The notes: generated by a model from the letters alone, not told the origin. Shown: positions 25,550 through 33,564, counted from the stretch's first letter. The stretch: DNA of 40,939 nt from Planctomycetaceae bacterium (GCA_029259815.1 JAJDEJ010000041.1:1-40939), one strand, 5' to 3'. Program-made: numbers and translations.

Positions 25550-27511
25550 TCAGCGACGGAACCAACCCTTCTTGGATGCCTGCGGTCCAGGCTGCTGTCC
25601 ACTGGTCTGTTGAATCACCCCTTGCTGCTGAGGAGTCGCTCCCATGGCGGGGGTCGGCAGCATCTGCGGTGCGGGATACGAGTTCATCTGTCCGCCATCC
25701 GTCAGCGGTTGCGAGTAGTTTGGCACGCTGTAACCGTCCTGAGGGAGAGATCCCTCACCACCCATCTGGTTGTAATCCGGGTTGTGGAAGCCAAAGCCTG
25801 CGTTCTCGCCATAGCCGTTGCCATTGCCGTATGGCAGCAGACGGTAGTGGCTGAGGTCCGGGTTGCCTTCCGTGCGGTTCAGCTTGTACAGATCGAAGTC
25901 GTCCGGATGCGTGACGTAGAAACCGGGCAGAGGCGGAACTTCTTCAGCGTCCATCGGCCTGACGATCTCAGGTGTCACGACGATCAGCATTTCGGTCTCG
26001 TCTTCGGTCGCCTGTTTGGTATTGAACAGGTAGGTCCCGACGATCGGAATCTCTCCGAGAAGTGGGATCCGGGTGGTCTCGGCCGCTTGCTGGCGAGAGA
26101 ACAAGCCGCCCAGGACGATCGTTTGACCCTCTCGCAACTCGACAACTGTCTGGACTCGACGGACATCGACCCCCGGCACCCCGCCGACTGAGTTGCCGCT
26201 ATTGATCGCCGACAATTCAGGGATGATCTGCAAGCGAATCAGGTCGTCGTCGATCACCGTCGGTGTGGCGATGATTGAGGTCCCAAAGCCGCGGAAGGTC
26301 GTGGTCCCGACGAGGACACCACCGGTGCCAACCGTGTTGGGCACAGCAAACTCACCACCTGACAGGAAGCTGGCCGGGTTTCCGCTCATCGTGACCACAA
26401 CCGAGTCTTCCAGAATCTTGGCATGACCATTCGACGCCAGAGCATCAAGCAGGACAGTGACTTCCCCGTTCGAAAACAGACCCGTCAGCACAGGTGCGGT
26501 CGCGGCGAAGGTTTGTCCGATGACATGTTGGGCATCATTGAAGATGACGGCCCAGTCGAGTCCGTAGCGGCGAAGTTGTGATCGGTTGAGCTCAGCGATG
26601 CGGACACGCAGCATGACTTGAAACTCACCGGGAACCTGGAGTTCGTTGACGATCAGTGAGGAGAGGAGGTCGCCACCGGCAATGCCACCGATGCCTCCAC
26701 CATAGGCGCCTCCACCAACACCAGCCGCACCACGGCCGCCTGTGTTCTCGACACCGAGTCCCCCTCGACCGCCGCCGTAGATGTCGCCTTCCTGGGTCAG
26801 CACCTCGCCACGAACGATCTGCATGATACGGGCCGCTTCCTGGGCATCTTTGGCCTGACCGCGAACGATAATCTTCCGCGACATCGGAATCAGATAGACC
26901 TTGCTGTTCGGGTACAGCAAAGTGAGTTTGCGTTCAATCTTGCCGTAGTCGAGGCGACGTTGCTCTTCGAGCGACGGGTCAGGGATTACTGTCGCCAAGT
27001 ACAACAACGGAGTCTCGCTGCCTTCAAACCAGAAAGTCATGTCCGTGGTGCCCAGACTGAGACCGATCAGAGAGAACTCGGTCTCGCTGAACTGGATGAT
27101 CTCAAGCACGGACGGGTCAGCGATATGAATCCGCCGGACGCGATCGGTGGTGGTAATGAGTTGGCTGCGGTGTTGGATCAGTTCCAACTCTTGCTCACCC
27201 TTCGGCACAACATTGATGCGTGCATCATGTGCGGGGAACGTATTAGGAAGCTGGTACTGCACCTGATGCATGTCAGATGCGGGCACTCCCGGAGCGGTCG
27301 CTGTCATCAACGGTGCTCCCTTGATCGACGGTCCCTCTAGCTGCGGACCCTGCACCGGCGCTTGAGCAAGAACCTGTCCTGCCAACCCGGCAAGGACCAT
27401 GAGGCTACAGCCCGCGAACGTCGTCCATCGAGGGACAATCGCGAAGGTATTTTTTGTTGGCCAAGACTGTGCGCGTCTCTGGCCCCAAGTGCTACAAGGC
27501 GAGCTCAACAT
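25550..27511 (-). CDS. Secretin of type II/Tad system (CpaC/RcpA-like)
   Basis: A ~653-residue outer-membrane channel protein. After a signal segment (LMVLAGLAGQVLAQAP) comes the pilus-assembly N-terminal domain (ITTTDRVRRIHIADPSVLEI, TDMTFWFEGSETPLLYLATV) and a BON-like segment (LTLLYPNSKVYLIPMSRKII). The secretin domain follows, with FQVMLRVRIAELNRSQLRRY, VVTMSGNPASFLSGGEFAVP, LQIIPELSAIN, VELREGQTIVLGGLFSRQQA, IPLLGEIPIVGTYLFNT and ETEMLIVVTPEIVRPM. A Gly-rich loop (YGGGRGGLGVENTGGRG) lies between. The 100-residue tail is Pro/Gln/Tyr-rich. ATG 27511 is preferred because GGGAG lies nine bases upstream; ATG 27544 is also in frame. No other tad genes lie in the window. Confidence 0.9.
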   Translation of the reverse strand: MLSSPCSTWGQRRAQSWPTKNTFAIVPRWTTFAGCSLMVLAGLAGQVLAQAPVQGPQLEGPSIKGAPLMTATAPGVPASDMHQVQYQLPNTFPAHDARINVVPKGEQELELIQHRSQLITTTDRVRRIHIADPSVLEIIQFSETEFSLIGLSLGTTDMTFWFEGSETPLLYLATVIPDPSLEEQRRLDYGKIERKLTLLYPNSKVYLIPMSRKIIVRGQAKDAQEAARIMQIVRGEVLTQEGDIYGGGRGGLGVENTGGRGAAGVGGGAYGGGIGGIAGGDLLSSLIVNELQVPGEFQVMLRVRIAELNRSQLRRYGLDWAVIFNDAQHVIGQTFAATAPVLTGLFSNGEVTVLLDALASNGHAKILEDSVVVTMSGNPASFLSGGEFAVPNTVGTGGVLVGTTTFRGFGTSIIATPTVIDDDLIRLQIIPELSAINSGNSVGGVPGVDVRRVQTVVELREGQTIVLGGLFSRQQAAETTRIPLLGEIPIVGTYLFNTKQATEDETEMLIVVTPEIVRPMDAEEVPPLPGFYVTHPDDFDLYKLNRTEGNPDLSHYRLLPYGNGNGYGENAGFGFHNPDYNQMGGEGSLPQDGYSVPNYSQPLTDGGQMNSYPAPQMLPTPAMGATPQQQGVIQQTSGQQPGPQASKKGWFRR

Positions 27512-27544
27512 CCGGTGTTGCTCCCAGTCTTCCCTGACAGTCAT

Positions 27545-28055
27545 GCCGCGAGCTGATTCTCCAAGACGTTAGGTCGGACGTTGGAGCTGTTGCGGCGTTG
27601 TTTCCCCCTCGAATACCGCTGATCCATCAGCGGGTCGTCGACCGGCGCACCAGAGATACTGAACAGGCTGAATGCCTACGGTCATCAGCAGTATCGGCGC
27701 AGAGCGGATAATGAGTTGAAGCCAATTACTCTGACATCAGGCCCAATTCTCCATCTGCGCGTCGCTGGAGTGACGTCGTTTGTTGGTCTGGTCAGGACTG
27801 GCAAACTTTGCCGCCTAGTGGGTTGCTGCGGGTCCACGTAATACCGAAATTGAGAGGCTCTGCCATTACACACAAGGGCATGTTTCATCATCAATACCCA
27901 GAGCAGATCGGCTCTCCACGCTGGATATTGGCACGTTTGAGAGCGATCAACGAAGAGAGCCTGACCAGAATGGTCAGGCTCTTGAAGATTCACGCTGCGA
28001 TCCGGCTGCCGATGATCACGCACTCATTGCGTCGCCATGTGTCATGGCCTCGCTT
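27545..28055. other. Gene-free region with one strong hairpin
   Basis: No convincing gene. A stem of 12 perfect pairs (AGAGCCTGACCA at 27956-27967, complement at 27971-27982) with a three-base loop lies ~75 bases past the stop of the leftward secreted-protein gene and probably ends its transcript. The rest should hold the promoter of the secretin gene. Confidence 0.6.
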
Positions 28056-28538
28056 TTACCACACGATGGTGTGATTCATGCTTGCGGGGCCGCCGTACGT
28101 CCAAGGGCTGCGGTAGTTGTAATACGGATACCGGGTGTGCATGCCGCCCGCGTAGGCACCGCCATAACTTCCCGAGCCAACAAACATCGGACCATCCAAC
28201 AAAACCGCTGGAACCAGAGAATGCGAGGGAGCCGGGTATCCCGAGGCGACCTCTTCATAAGAAGGACGAGGCATCGAATCGTAAGCACCGGAAGAGGTCA
28301 CAGGTGGCTGTGCAGCGGACTCGGCAGGCGAGTACGTTTCGTACGAGGGCATCTCCTGCGGAGCGGAGGGAACAAACGGTTGCTCGACAGGGGCAGTCAT
28401 TTCGAACGAAGAGTGGGGGGCAGAGTCGGTCGCAGAGGGAATTGGCGGCGAAAAAACAGGGTCGTCCGCTGTCGCAGACAACACTCCGAAAGAAATCACA
28501 ACAGTGGTCACCAAGGTCAGGGCGACGAAAGCACGCAT
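28056..28538 (-). CDS. Small secreted protein with conserved aromatic C-terminus
   Basis: A 160-residue protein. The ATG at 28538 starts a clear signal peptide (AFVALTLVTTVVISFGVLSA, cleavage likely after ATA). The middle is Pro/Ser-rich, low-complexity sequence. The C-terminus is compact and aromatic: TRYPYYNYRSPWTYGGPAS then MNHTIVW. I recall very similar endings (YPYY.YR.PW...GP.S.N.TIVW) in many planctomycete small secreted proteins, but the function is unknown. GAGGA lies about eight bases upstream of the start. A hairpin at 27956-27982 lies downstream. Confidence 0.8.
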   Translation of the reverse strand: MRAFVALTLVTTVVISFGVLSATADDPVFSPPIPSATDSAPHSSFEMTAPVEQPFVPSAPQEMPSYETYSPAESAAQPPVTSSGAYDSMPRPSYEEVASGYPAPSHSLVPAVLLDGPMFVGSGSYGGAYAGGMHTRYPYYNYRSPWTYGGPASMNHTIVW

Positions 28539-28907
28539 GGGGAGGTTCCTCAGACAGTTCAAGTGAGCGGAGGGAGTTCGGCAGGATTCGCTCCTGAATT
28601 CTTTCACACAAATGGGTGAGAGGCGACGGCGTGAGTGACTGCCGATGATAATCGCAGCACTGAGCGTTGCTTTGGGACAGCATGATAAAACGTGCCTGTC
28701 AGGCGAACTTTAAGCCGTCTGTGCGGGATGTACAGGTTGATCGACCTATTTCGCCGGAGCAGTGAGGGCGCCTTCGCCGATGATATGATCAAGGGACCGT
28801 ACTGATTCCTTTGGAACAGACTTGCCCGGATCTCAAGGAAACGGACGAAGTTCAAAGCCATTGATGGCGGCTTACGCTCCACCCCGGAGCAGGCAGGGAG
28901 GCGGATC

Positions 28908-29489
28908 ATGAGACGGAGTGTCTGGACAGTCATTGTGTTAAGTGTGATGGCCGGTAACGGCCTCGCACAGGATTTTTCCATTGGCGGCCCCGTGTCGGGT
29001 GCGAGTGAGCCCCTTTATCCATACGACGACCAGGAAGCCTGGAAGCACGGTTGGATTCAAGTCATGCCTTTCTACGGCGGCTACCACAGCTACCGACCCT
29101 ACAACTACAAGAACGTCCTCTCCCAGTCGGCTCAGTCAGCGTCTTGGGGAATGTCACCGACGGCTCCTTACTCGCAGCAGTTCTACCATCGCTACGAGAC
29201 TGTCACAGGAGCCGGAGTCCCGATGTCAGCCATTCAGAATAGCCCGTACGGACCACATCCGTCAGCGGGGTATCAGCCGCAGTGGAATCAACTCCAACAG
29301 ACACAACCGGTTGTCAGCAATCCCTCGACATACGGTTATGAGGGCGTTGCTCCCACAGGCACATATCCGATCATTGAGCCGGCGAATTTCCAAGACGTTC
29401 ACGCTCACCCGGCTGCCGGACCCGAGTACCAGCGCCAAGCGGAGCAGAATGCCCGCATGCAGCGGCAGCTCGAGGAGACACTTCGATAG
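28908..29489 (+). CDS. Secreted Tyr-rich planctomycete protein
   Basis: A 193-residue protein with an N-terminal signal peptide (WTVIVLSVMAGNGLAQ, cleavage after LAQ). The mature part has YPYDDQEAWKHGWIQVMPFY, YHSYRPYNYKNVLSQSAQSA and GMSPTAPYSQQFYHRYE, then a Pro/Gln/Tyr-rich linker and a charged C-terminal helix (QRQAEQNARMQRQLEETLR). The first block resembles a recurrent planctomycete envelope-protein pattern; no activity is known. GGGAGG lies six bases before the ATG. It is divergent from the small secreted protein at 28056-28538, with ~370 bases between that hold no other gene. Confidence 0.82.
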   Translation: MRRSVWTVIVLSVMAGNGLAQDFSIGGPVSGASEPLYPYDDQEAWKHGWIQVMPFYGGYHSYRPYNYKNVLSQSAQSASWGMSPTAPYSQQFYHRYETVTGAGVPMSAIQNSPYGPHPSAGYQPQWNQLQQTQPVVSNPSTYGYEGVAPTGTYPIIEPANFQDVHAHPAAGPEYQRQAEQNARMQRQLEETLR

Positions 29490-30081
29490 CATGTGCTCGC
29501 TGCGTGATCGTGGCAGAGATGTGGCAGAGATGTGACAGAGGACACTCCCTCGAAGGGCATCTATGAGGAAGCCTGTGTCAAGAGACTTGTGGGATGAGTC
29601 ACAACAAGGCCGATTTCAAACGAGTCGCCGCCTTGAAGAATTACGAGATCTGCCCCCCCACGGCGTGCGCTCGAGGGTCCGCACAAGTCTGCATGTGGCC
29701 GTCTGATTCCGACCGGACAGTACATGGCAACGCAGGCATCCGGTGCCTCCTCTCCCGGCGGATGCGCTGCCCCGCGACTGGATTCAACACGCCCTCTCAA
29801 CCCCCCAACTGGGGGCCAACTTCCGGAACTGGGAGATGTCCGAGATCTTCTATCAACCCAACACACAGCGCCGCACAAAAAACGACCTCCACTGGGTCCA
29901 TGGCTTGAGTGCCCATCACTGTGGAACGTGTGACAATCTCGTCCCATTGTTGATGTGCCCCGAAGAATGATCCCCTCAGGCGTGCATCCACTCAATGGTG
30001 ATCGGAGTGGTGCGACGATCCCAATTCCAGCGATGCCCTGCGAGCACGCCGTCTCAGGGTGCGAACCACTGGACACGGCGG
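29490..30081. other. Region without a confident gene, possibly decayed coding sequence
   Basis: No ORF here is convincing from start to stop. The forward strand has pieces that read like protein in different frames, for instance NKADFKRVAALKNYEICPP near 29600-29660 and a better piece at 29743-29970. This pattern suggests a gene broken by frameshifts. Confidence 0.35.
29743..29970 (+). CDS. Possible small hypothetical protein or gene remnant
   Basis: A 75-codon frame with a protein-like ending that includes GANFRNWEMSEIFYQPNTQ and HHCGTCDNLVPLLMCPEE; the CxxC followed by a further Cys could bind metal. The candidate start at 29743 is a GTG with no clear ribosome binding site. The same frame is open back to about 29706, which suggests that the 5' part is missing. 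Not recognised. Confidence 0.3.
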   Translation: MPPLPADALPRDWIQHALSTPQLGANFRNWEMSEIFYQPNTQRRTKNDLHWVHGLSAHHCGTCDNLVPLLMCPEE

Positions 30082-30759
30082 TCAACCGCGGAAGCCTTCG
30101 ACGAAATAGCCCCAACCATCGGCAGTCTTCTTGGCAACGGTGGGGCTATTGGACGCCGTCATCTGACACGTGTCCACGCCGTAGGCGTCGTCATCGGTGT
30201 CGAGAAACAGATGCGTACACTCGTGCACGATCGTCTGAAACTTACTGTCCGCCGGTGTTTTGCCGGGGCGGTACAGAGGAGCTTTGTTCCACTCCAAATT
30301 TAGAATGATCCTGAAATTTTGACCTTGAGCTTTCGTCATGATGTTCGCTTGGGTCGCGAAGTCGTTCCACCCTTGAGCAGGCATCGGAGCTGCCGCAAAC
30401 TCCCCGGAGCACCTGCCGTTGAGCTTCGAGAACGAGACCGCGATGTCCTTGGTGTTGATGAGACTGGCCATCGTGTTGAGTTTCTGGCCCAACGTCAGCA
30501 TCCAGGCGTCGCTGTTGTCGCCAAACCACAGCAAGCTGGCGGCACCGCCCTTGCCTTGCAGAACCTGCGTCGATGCTTCTCGCAAGGTGGAAATCACATC
30601 AAGCTGCAACGTTTTGACTGCCTCTTGGTCGGCTGGTCCCAAACCGGCATTGCAAAATCCCACGGCACTCTCCTTTGTATTGTGGAATCTCGGGCCTGCC
30701 CCGAGGTCAGATTCGTCAGCGGGCTCGGGACCATACTCCATATGGAAAGTTCTCACCAT
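30082..30759 (-). CDS. M35-type (deuterolysin/aspzincin-like) zinc metallopeptidase
   Basis: A 225-residue protein whose C-terminal half has TIVHECTHLFLDTDDDAYG, that is HExxH followed by the third-ligand Asp of aspzincins. It ends SPTVAKKTADGWGYFVEGF, which matches the NA.NYeyF pattern of the lysine-specific metallo-endopeptidase family. The N-terminal part (VISTLREASTQVLQ, LGQKLNTMASLIN) is helical and could be a prodomain. No signal peptide is visible. The frame continues upstream of the first ATG for ~32 protein-like codons (KPIVDSRSEADSAARSSF) to a TAG near 30857, with no ATG, GTG or TTG in that part, so the true N-terminus is unclear. Confidence 0.72.
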   Translation of the reverse strand: MVRTFHMEYGPEPADESDLGAGPRFHNTKESAVGFCNAGLGPADQEAVKTLQLDVISTLREASTQVLQGKGGAASLLWFGDNSDAWMLTLGQKLNTMASLINTKDIAVSFSKLNGRCSGEFAAAPMPAQGWNDFATQANIMTKAQGQNFRIILNLEWNKAPLYRPGKTPADSKFQTIVHECTHLFLDTDDDAYGVDTCQMTASNSPTVAKKTADGWGYFVEGFRG

Positions 30760-30880
30760 CGACGTCCCGGAGAACGACGAACGAGCGGCTGAATCTGCTT
30801 CGCTTCGGGAGTCAACGATCGGCTTGTCCGCCAGCGTCCGAAGGGTCGTGATGACCTAACATGAGGGGATTATCTCGCTG

Positions 30881-31000
30881 GTGGAGGAACAAGTCGAGTG
30901 TCGCTTCTGTGATGCTGATGGCCCAAAGCTGTACAGACATCATTGGGTTTTCTTCACCCGCTGTTCGCTCGAGTGTGCAATAAGTGGAAAATCTGAGTAA
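30881..31000 (+). CDS. Possible 39-residue Cys-rich (zinc-binding) protein
   Basis: A GTG-started frame reads VEEQVECRFCDADGPKLYRH and ends CSLECAISGKSE, giving CxxC...CxxxC spacing typical of a small zinc ribbon. AGGGG lies about 12 bases upstream. It is divergent from the M35 peptidase gene and lies before tRNA-Arg. Its size makes the call tentative. Confidence 0.35.
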   Translation: MEEQVECRFCDADGPKLYRHHWVFFTRCSLECAISGKSE

Positions 31001-31156
31001 GGTTGGTCAGGTGTGCACCTTCCGTTTTGAACTGTCATCAGGAGGCTCGTGTCGATACAGGACATCAAATTGGACGACCGGGTGTCCAATCGGGTGTCCC
31101 TCCCACTTGGGAGCTTCTTTTGCGGCGTAACACAAAGTAGTTCATTTAAACATCAC

Positions 31157-31230
31157 GCCCTCGTAGCTCAGTCGGATAGAGCATCGGTTTCCTAAACCGA
31201 AGGTCACAGGTTCGAATCCTGTCGGGGGTG
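31157..31230 (+). tRNA. tRNA-Arg(CCT)
   Basis: A full cloverleaf. Acceptor GCCCTCG pairs with CGGGGGT, with G-T wobbles at two positions. The anticodon stem TCGGT/ACCGA encloses TTCCTAA with anticodon CCT, which reads AGG. The T arm is ACAGG-TTCGAAT-CCTGT. CCA is not encoded. A tyrosine recombinase gene starts 167 bases downstream, which makes the tRNA 3' end the likely attachment site of the element to its right. Confidence 0.96.
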
Positions 31231-31247
31231 CTTGACTTACGTCGATT

Positions 31248-31333
31248 CGAGATTCTGCTGATACAGAATTTGATACAGAATCTCGATCGCGTAGAATGAA
31301 AGAGCCTTCGGGTGGCTCCACCCACCCGAAGGC
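31248..31333. repeat. Repeat cluster between tRNA-Arg and integrase (possible att/leader)
   Basis: Inverted pair CGAGATTCTG (31248-31257) and CAGAATCTCG (31276-31285) overlaps a direct repeat TGATACAGAAT (31259-31269, 31271-31281) with a 12-base period. A hairpin with 12-base arms follows (GCCTTCGGGTGG at 31304-31315, complement at 31322-31333). The first set could be recombinase or excisionase binding sites; the hairpin lies in the integrase leader. Confidence 0.55.
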
Positions 31334-31396
31334 AGCAGCAAACCTTCAGGCTTGCTGGGGATGGTTTTTCCTCACCCCAAGTCTGGAGGTTTTCCA

Positions 31397-32560
31397 ATGG
31401 CTCGTGCTCCCAAACCGTGGTTCTGGAAGGCGCGAAAAGCGTGGTACGTCACCATTGACGGAACGCGTCATTTTCTCGCTCTCGAAAAAGCCGCCGCGAC
31501 CAAACGCTTTCATCAGTTGATGGCCGAACCGCCAAAGCGCGTGGTTCGCTCTGATTCGCTGACGGCCATCGTCGACCTGTTTCTCGATTGGACGCACAAA
31601 CACCGATCGATTCACACCTACGAGTGGTATCGCTACCGGCTGGAGCGTTTCGTTCGGACGTATCCCAATCTGCGAACGACTGAGATCCGACCGTTTCACG
31701 TTCAGCAATGGATTGATGCGATGGAACTGTCGAGTGGGTCGAAGCGGAACTACTGCCGATCGGTGAAGCGGGCGGTTCGCTGGGCCAAGCAGCAGGGATA
31801 CATTGACCTCAATCCGATTGGAGAGATGGTCGAGCCACGCTGCGGTCGTCGGGAGACGGTGATTTCGCAAGTGCAGTTTGACCAACTGCTTTCGCTGGTG
31901 CCGGAGGAGAGTTTTCGCGATCTGCTGGTTACGACCTGGGAGAGCGGCTGCCGTCCGCAAGAGTCGCTTCGCGTCGAAGCGAGGCATGTCGACCTGACGG
32001 CCAGCCGCTGGGTCTTTCCTCAAAGTGAAGCGAAAGGGGGAATTCCGCGAGTTGTCTATTTGACCGACGATGCGGCAGCCATCACGAGGCGCTTGGTCTT
32101 GCGGCATCCCACGGGCAAGTTGTTTTGCAACTCGCAAGGTGATCCGTGGACACCCAGTGCCACCAATTGCGGCTTCAATCGACTCCGGCGAAAGATGGGC
32201 AAGGAGTTGATGGATGTGCAAGGCTTGGATGTGTCTGAAAAGGAGATCCGATCGCTGCTGCCGAAACTCAAGCCAACTCGTGTGATGAAAGGAAAGACCG
32301 TCACCAAGAGTGAGCGGGAGTTGTACCTCGAAGCCAGACGCAAACTTCGTGAGCGGCTCACAGAATCGCTGGCCCCGAAGTACTTGCTTTACACGCTGCG
32401 TCATTCCTGGGCGACGCATGCGTTGGAGCGGGGAGTTGATGCGTTGACGGTGGCCGTCTTGATGGGCCACAAAGATCCGTCGACGTTGGCAAAGGTGTAT
32501 CAGCATCTGACTCACAATCCACAGTACATGTTGGAGCAGGCCCGCAAGGCGGCGGGATAG
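31397..32560 (+). CDS. Tyrosine recombinase/integrase of the tRNA-Arg element
   Basis: A 387-residue phage-type integrase. The N-terminus has a short basic segment (KPWFWKARKAWYVTIDGTRH), then a core-binding domain, and the catalytic domain carries Arg186 (ESGCRPQESLRV), His-free Arg335 box YTLRHSWATH, His358 (LMGHKDPST) and Tyr368 (KVYQHL). About 60 residues rich in Lys/Arg and Glu lie before the second Arg motif (VMKGKTVTKSERELYLEARR). The ATG at 31397 has GGAGG seven bases upstream. It would cut and rejoin DNA at the tRNA-Arg(CCT) site next to it. It converges with the excisionase-like gene. Confidence 0.93.
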   Translation: MARAPKPWFWKARKAWYVTIDGTRHFLALEKAAATKRFHQLMAEPPKRVVRSDSLTAIVDLFLDWTHKHRSIHTYEWYRYRLERFVRTYPNLRTTEIRPFHVQQWIDAMELSSGSKRNYCRSVKRAVRWAKQQGYIDLNPIGEMVEPRCGRRETVISQVQFDQLLSLVPEESFRDLLVTTWESGCRPQESLRVEARHVDLTASRWVFPQSEAKGGIPRVVYLTDDAAAITRRLVLRHPTGKLFCNSQGDPWTPSATNCGFNRLRRKMGKELMDVQGLDVSEKEIRSLLPKLKPTRVMKGKTVTKSERELYLEARRKLRERLTESLAPKYLLYTLRHSWATHALERGVDALTVAVLMGHKDPSTLAKVYQHLTHNPQYMLEQARKAAG

Positions 32561-32616
32561 CCAAACTCGATTCGGACTGTCCTCGGTGAAACGATTTGTT
32601 ACGGGGGCAGTTCGGA

Positions 32617-32871
32617 TTATTTCAGCCGCAGGTGCTTGAGCTTGCGGTGGGGTTGAAGACTGGCCGCACCGCTTGCGTGTTTGGACTGTTTGCGTTCTGC
32701 AATGAACCGTTCAATGTCCTGCACATCGATGCGATAGCCTTTGGCTTTGCCGACGCGAACGACGGGGAGCAATCCCTCATCAATCAGGGCATACAGATTG
32801 GTCAAACCGCAGGAGAGCCGCGAAGCCGCTTCGCGAACGGTCAACAGGCCGGTGGGTTGCTCACTCGCCAT
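32617..32871 (-). CDS. Excisionase-like helix-turn-helix protein
   Basis: An 84-residue DNA-binding protein of the helix-turn-helix 17/excisionase type: LLTVREAASRLSCGLTNLYA forms the HTH, and VRVGKAKGYRIDVQDIERFI is the usual wing and following helix. Such proteins bend DNA at att sites and turn integrases toward excision. The ATG at 32871 overlaps the stop of the upstream small gene by 11 bases, so translation is coupled. Confidence 0.82.
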   Translation of the reverse strand: MASEQPTGLLTVREAASRLSCGLTNLYALIDEGLLPVVRVGKAKGYRIDVQDIERFIAERKQSKHASGAASLQPHRKLKHLRLK

Positions 32872-33106
32872 CGCTAGCCTCAGTCGTGTGGTTGTTTTGG
32901 TAGATCCAGGTATGTGCCATGTCGAGTGCTTTGGCGAGCACCGGCAAATCGTCGCGGCCAAATCGCGCGGACTCGCGCCAGAGATCTCCGTCCTTGTAAC
33001 TCCGGCTGGCAGTCACAGCGTGGCGATCTCCGAACTTGGTGTGGTTGCGCCAAATGGAGACTTGGATCAGTCCGAATCGAATCGTGTGAATCGGCGGTTT
33101 GGCCAT
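32861..33106 (-). CDS. Small conserved mobile-element protein, unknown function
   Basis: An 81-residue protein (MAKPPIHTIRFGLIQVSIWR...) with a compact beta-rich N-terminal half (VSIWRNHTKFGDRHAVTASR) and a helical end (DDLPVLAKALDMAHTWIYQ). GGAG lies seven bases before the ATG. It forms a coupled pair with the excisionase-like gene. I recall proteins of this shape next to planctomycete integrases, but no activity is known; a DNA-binding or control role is plausible from position only. Confidence 0.7.
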   Translation of the reverse strand: MAKPPIHTIRFGLIQVSIWRNHTKFGDRHAVTASRSYKDGDLWRESARFGRDDLPVLAKALDMAHTWIYQNNHTTEASDGE

Positions 33107-33148
33107 CGGTGAACTCCGCTATGTGGTCGCATGGATGGTGAGAAAAGG

Positions 33149-33209
33149 GGGTCGACCCCAGCAGGATTGCTGGGGTCGACCCGAAAGGTGCGGACTCCGA
33201 AGAGTCCGC
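33149..33209 (-). terminator. Tandem terminators of the leftward element operon
   Basis: Read leftward, the first hairpin (33190-33209) has an 8-base stem GCGGACTC/GAGTCCGC with a UUCG tetraloop. The second (33149-33182) has a perfect 15-base stem with a four-base loop, followed by CCTTTTCTC. This is a strong double stop between the small membrane-protein gene and the next leftward gene. Confidence 0.85.
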
Positions 33210-33229
33210 GTTGTTGAGGTGCCAAGCCT

Positions 33230-33367
33230 CTACTGCATGTCACGCAGATACCACACAATCGCTCCGATGATCGTGCTCATCAGTACGAACAGAGTGAAAT
33301 TCAACAGTTGTGCTCTCGCTCGTTCGTACTCATATCTGCGAACTCCAGAGAGGTTTCGATTGCTCAT
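33230..33367 (-). CDS. 45-residue single-span membrane protein
   Basis: The frame starts MSNRNLSGVRRYEYERARAQ and has one membrane segment LFVLMSTIIGAIVWYL near the C-terminus, with a basic N-terminal side (inside by the positive-inside rule). The ribosome binding site GGGGAGG six bases before the ATG is among the best in the window. The start overlaps the upstream stop as ATGA. It is the last gene before the tandem terminators. Function unknown; a small subunit of the transfer machinery is possible from position. Confidence 0.65.
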   Translation of the reverse strand: MSNRNLSGVRRYEYERARAQLLNFTLFVLMSTIIGAIVWYLRDMQ

Positions 33368-33516
33368 CTCGACCTCCCCGGCACTTCGCCGAACTTCTCA
33401 AAACCGACTGCGTCAACTTGGTAGACGTGTCCGTCTGCGGTGACAAAGACATCGCCGACCGAAGTCGATCGCGGTTCGTGAAACTCGACGCCACTACCTG
33501 TGGAGTTCCCGACCAA
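33364..33516 (-). CDS. ~50-residue hypothetical protein, start uncertain
   Basis: The frame contains FHEPRSTSVGDVFVTADGHV then YQVDAVGFEKFGEV, a plausible small beta fold, and its stop overlaps the next start as ATGA. The only acceptable start is a TTG at 33516. Protein-like sequence continues 5' of it (PESELVSYLSPYGLVGNS) to a TAA at 33565-33567. It is in the same frame as the coupling-protein C-half upstream. Confidence 0.5.
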   Translation of the reverse strand: MVGNSTGSGVEFHEPRSTSVGDVFVTADGHVYQVDAVGFEKFGEVPGRSR

Positions 33517-33564
33517 ACCGTAAGGCGAGAGATACGAAACGAGTTCGCTCTCCGGCCCGTGGGA

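Noticed and set aside
28037-28619. Rightward ORFs opposite the small secreted protein gene
   Set aside because: Highly basic, low-complexity translations; the leftward frame has a signal peptide and a conserved ending.
29561-30115. 184-codon leftward ORF
   Set aside because: Cys/Gly/Ser/Pro-rich composition without motifs; the forward strand holds better protein-like fragments.
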